Assembly (NCBI GenBank): GCA_035048815.1 | Contig: JAUCBN010000049.1 | Span: forward strand, 7,075,501-7,139,500 | DNA from: Abelmoschus esculentus | Lineage: Eukaryota; Streptophyta; Magnoliopsida; Malvales; Malvaceae | Direction: 5' to 3' | Length of the DNA stretch: 64,000 nt | Part shown: positions 62,901 to 64,000 of the stretch, piece by piece | How the letters are laid out: every line of letters starts with the position of its first letter | How positions within the stretch are numbered: the stretch's first letter is position 1 | Translations under genes and position numbers: made by a program | Notes under the pieces: generated by a model | What the model was told of the DNA's origin: nothing | Database searches by the model: none | Seen by the model: only the letters and a program-made list of their open reading frames with translations

Positions 62901-63861
62901 GTTCGAGTTTTAACCGAGTCAAAAGTTCAAAATTTTAGTTTAAGCTGTATAATAAGGTTCAAAATCACATAATTAACTTTTTTTTACACAAAAAATTTGA
63001 TTTAATATCATTTTCCATCTTTCTTTAGGGTTCATAGCGTGCATGTCTAAATGGGCTTTCTAGTGAACCCGTTCGAATTTTATCCGAGTCAAAAGCTCAA
63101 AATTTTAGTTTAATCTGTATAAAAAGGTGCAAAAACATATAATTAACTTTTTTAACCAAAAAATTTGATTTAATATCATTTTCGATCGTTTTTTAGGGTT
63201 CATAGCGTGCATGTCTAAATGGGATTTTTAGTGAACCCGTTCGAATTTTAACCGAGTCAAAAGTTCAAAATTTTAGTTTAAGCTGTATAATAAGGTTCAA
63301 AATCCCATCATTAACTTTTTTTTACACAAAAAATTTGATTTAGTATCATTTCCATCTTTTTTTAGTATTCATAGCGTGCATGTCTAAATGGGCTTTCTAG
63401 TGAACCCGTTCGAATTTTATCCGAGTCAAAAGCTCAAAATTTTAGTTTAATCTGTATAAAAAGGTTCAAAAGCATATAATTAACTTTTTTAACCAAAAAA
63501 TTTGATTTAATATCATTTTCGATCGTTTTTTAGGGTTCATAGCGTGCATGTCTAAATGGGATTTTTAGTGAACCCGTTCGAATTTTAACCGAGTCAAAAG
63601 TTCAAAATTTTAGTTTAAGCTGTATAATAAGGTTCAAAATCCCATCATTAACTTTTTTTTACACAAAAAATTTGATTTAGTATCATTTCCATCTTTTTTT
63701 AGTATTCATAGCGTGCATGTCTAAATGGGCTTTCTAGTGAACCCGTTCAAATTTTATCCGAGTCAAAAGCTCAAAATTTTAGTTTAATCTGTATAAAAAG
63801 GTTCAAAAGCATATAATTAACTTTTTTAACCAAAAAATTTGATTTAATATCATTTTCGATC
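59981..63861 (+). repeat. Satellite segment with 9-monomer (1520 bp) and dimer (337 bp) repeats
   Basis: A distinctive monomer with TTATCCGAGTCAAAAGCTC, TTTAATCTGTATAAAAAGG and AAGCATATAATT recurs seven or more times (for example near 60070, 60747, 61595, 61929, 63110, 63453, 63787). The GGTTTCATATCGTGTATG monomer at 61171 and 62691 marks a nine-monomer block copied at 1520 bp (about 60900-61620 and 62420-63130). Near the end, a 337-bp dimer with GGGATTTTTAG and TTTTTTTAGTATTC is present twice (63221 and 63558). Confidence 0.85.
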
Positions 63862-64000
63862 GTTTTTTAGGGTTCATAGCGTGCATGTCTAAATGGGCTT
63901 TCTAGTGAACCCGTTCGAATTTTAACCGAGTCGAAAGTTCAAAATATTAGTTTAAGGTGTATAATAATGTTCAAAAGCCCATAATTAACTTTTTTTACCC
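63862..64000 (+). repeat. Terminal partial monomer cut by the window edge
   Basis: The last 139 bases are the first part of a type A-like monomer (ending in TTTTTTTACCC) with the AATATTAGTTTAAGGTG and AATGTTCAAAAGCCC variants also seen near 60905. The array clearly continues beyond the window, as it does on the left, where base 1 is already a monomer start in this frame. Confidence 0.95.

Larger units (their letters stand above)
1..64000 (+). repeat. Continuous satellite DNA array, ~168-169 bp monomer, about 380 head-to-tail copies
   Basis: The phrase GCATGTCTAAATGGGC, or a close variant, recurs every ~168 bases through the window, always on the + strand, and I found no inverted monomer or foreign insertion. 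Local periods give the monomer length: 2016/12, 1686/10, 5382/32, 1519/9 and 845/5 all fall between 168.0 and 169.0. Satellites of 150-180 bp, about one nucleosome plus linker, are typical of plant and animal centromeric or subtelomeric heterochromatin. The TTTAGGG content argues for a plant or green-lineage host. I do not recognise the family. Centromeric and subtelomeric locations cannot be told apart from sequence alone, since no flanking single-copy DNA is present. No gene lies anywhere in the window, so no gene-free stretch needs separate explanation beyond the sub-blocks listed below. Confidence 0.98.

Noticed and set aside
1..64000. CRISPR-like array, given regular repeats
   Set aside because: Repeats are ~168 bp with no unique spacers of 30-40 bp between short constant repeats. 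The whole unit is repeated, which is satellite structure.
1..64000. Inserted transposons or LTR retroelements
   Set aside because: I scanned for breaks in the monomer order, terminal repeats and open frames of polymerase or transposase type and found none. All register changes are small indels within the satellite.

Overview
The whole 64 kb window is one uninterrupted head-to-tail satellite DNA array. A monomer of about 168-169 bp and roughly 31% GC (hand count of a consensus) repeats about 380 times in the same orientation from base 1 to base 64000. I see no gene, RNA gene, transposon, CRISPR array or unique spacer. The window opens exactly at a monomer boundary in the frame used here and ends inside a partial monomer (63862-64000).

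This is nuclear eukaryotic heterochromatin, centromeric, pericentromeric or subtelomeric. The organism is most likely a land plant or another member of the green lineage. The reasons are the nucleosome-sized monomer, a TTTAGGG motif inside nearly every monomer, and one short true stretch of TTTAGGG-type telomere repeat at 43662-43689. I do not recognise the satellite family and give it no name.

No single higher-order repeat (HOR) dominates; the array is a patchwork of local tandem duplications of different sizes. Left to right these are: weakly structured monomers (1-1786); a 12-monomer duplication, period 2016-2017 bp (1787-5819); an overlapping 10-monomer repeat, period 1686 bp, itself inside a 17-monomer duplication, period 2865 bp (5186-12540); a diverged stretch (12541-18375); a nested complex with periods 1849, 2523 and 5382 bp (18376-about 28985); and a 715-bp repeat that breaks the monomer register (29581-31375). 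The right half holds overlapping 16- and 17-monomer repeats (32591-38927); a triplicated 841-bp 5-mer (38080-40602); a 9-mer and 13-mer patchwork holding the telomere-like patch (40613-46599); an 845-bp 5-mer with an inserted foreign monomer patch (46600-about 48500); a 1519-bp 9-mer duplication (50600-53640); a 7-mer duplication, period 1182 bp (55100-57490); and dimers and 9-mers to the end.

Monomers fall into at least three recognisable types: the main type A; type B (GATTAAAAAGCTCAGAATTTGAG core, with TTTGGTTCAAATGCCC in many copies); and type C (CTATCC...TTTAGGGTTTAGAG). Their domains alternate along the window. Nothing here codes for protein. The biology is in how the array is built: repeated unequal exchange or slippage, at least one conversion-like patch, one register shift that was then amplified, and contact with telomeric sequence. 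All coordinates and periods come from reading the sequence by eye, and identity statements are spot-checked, not computed.
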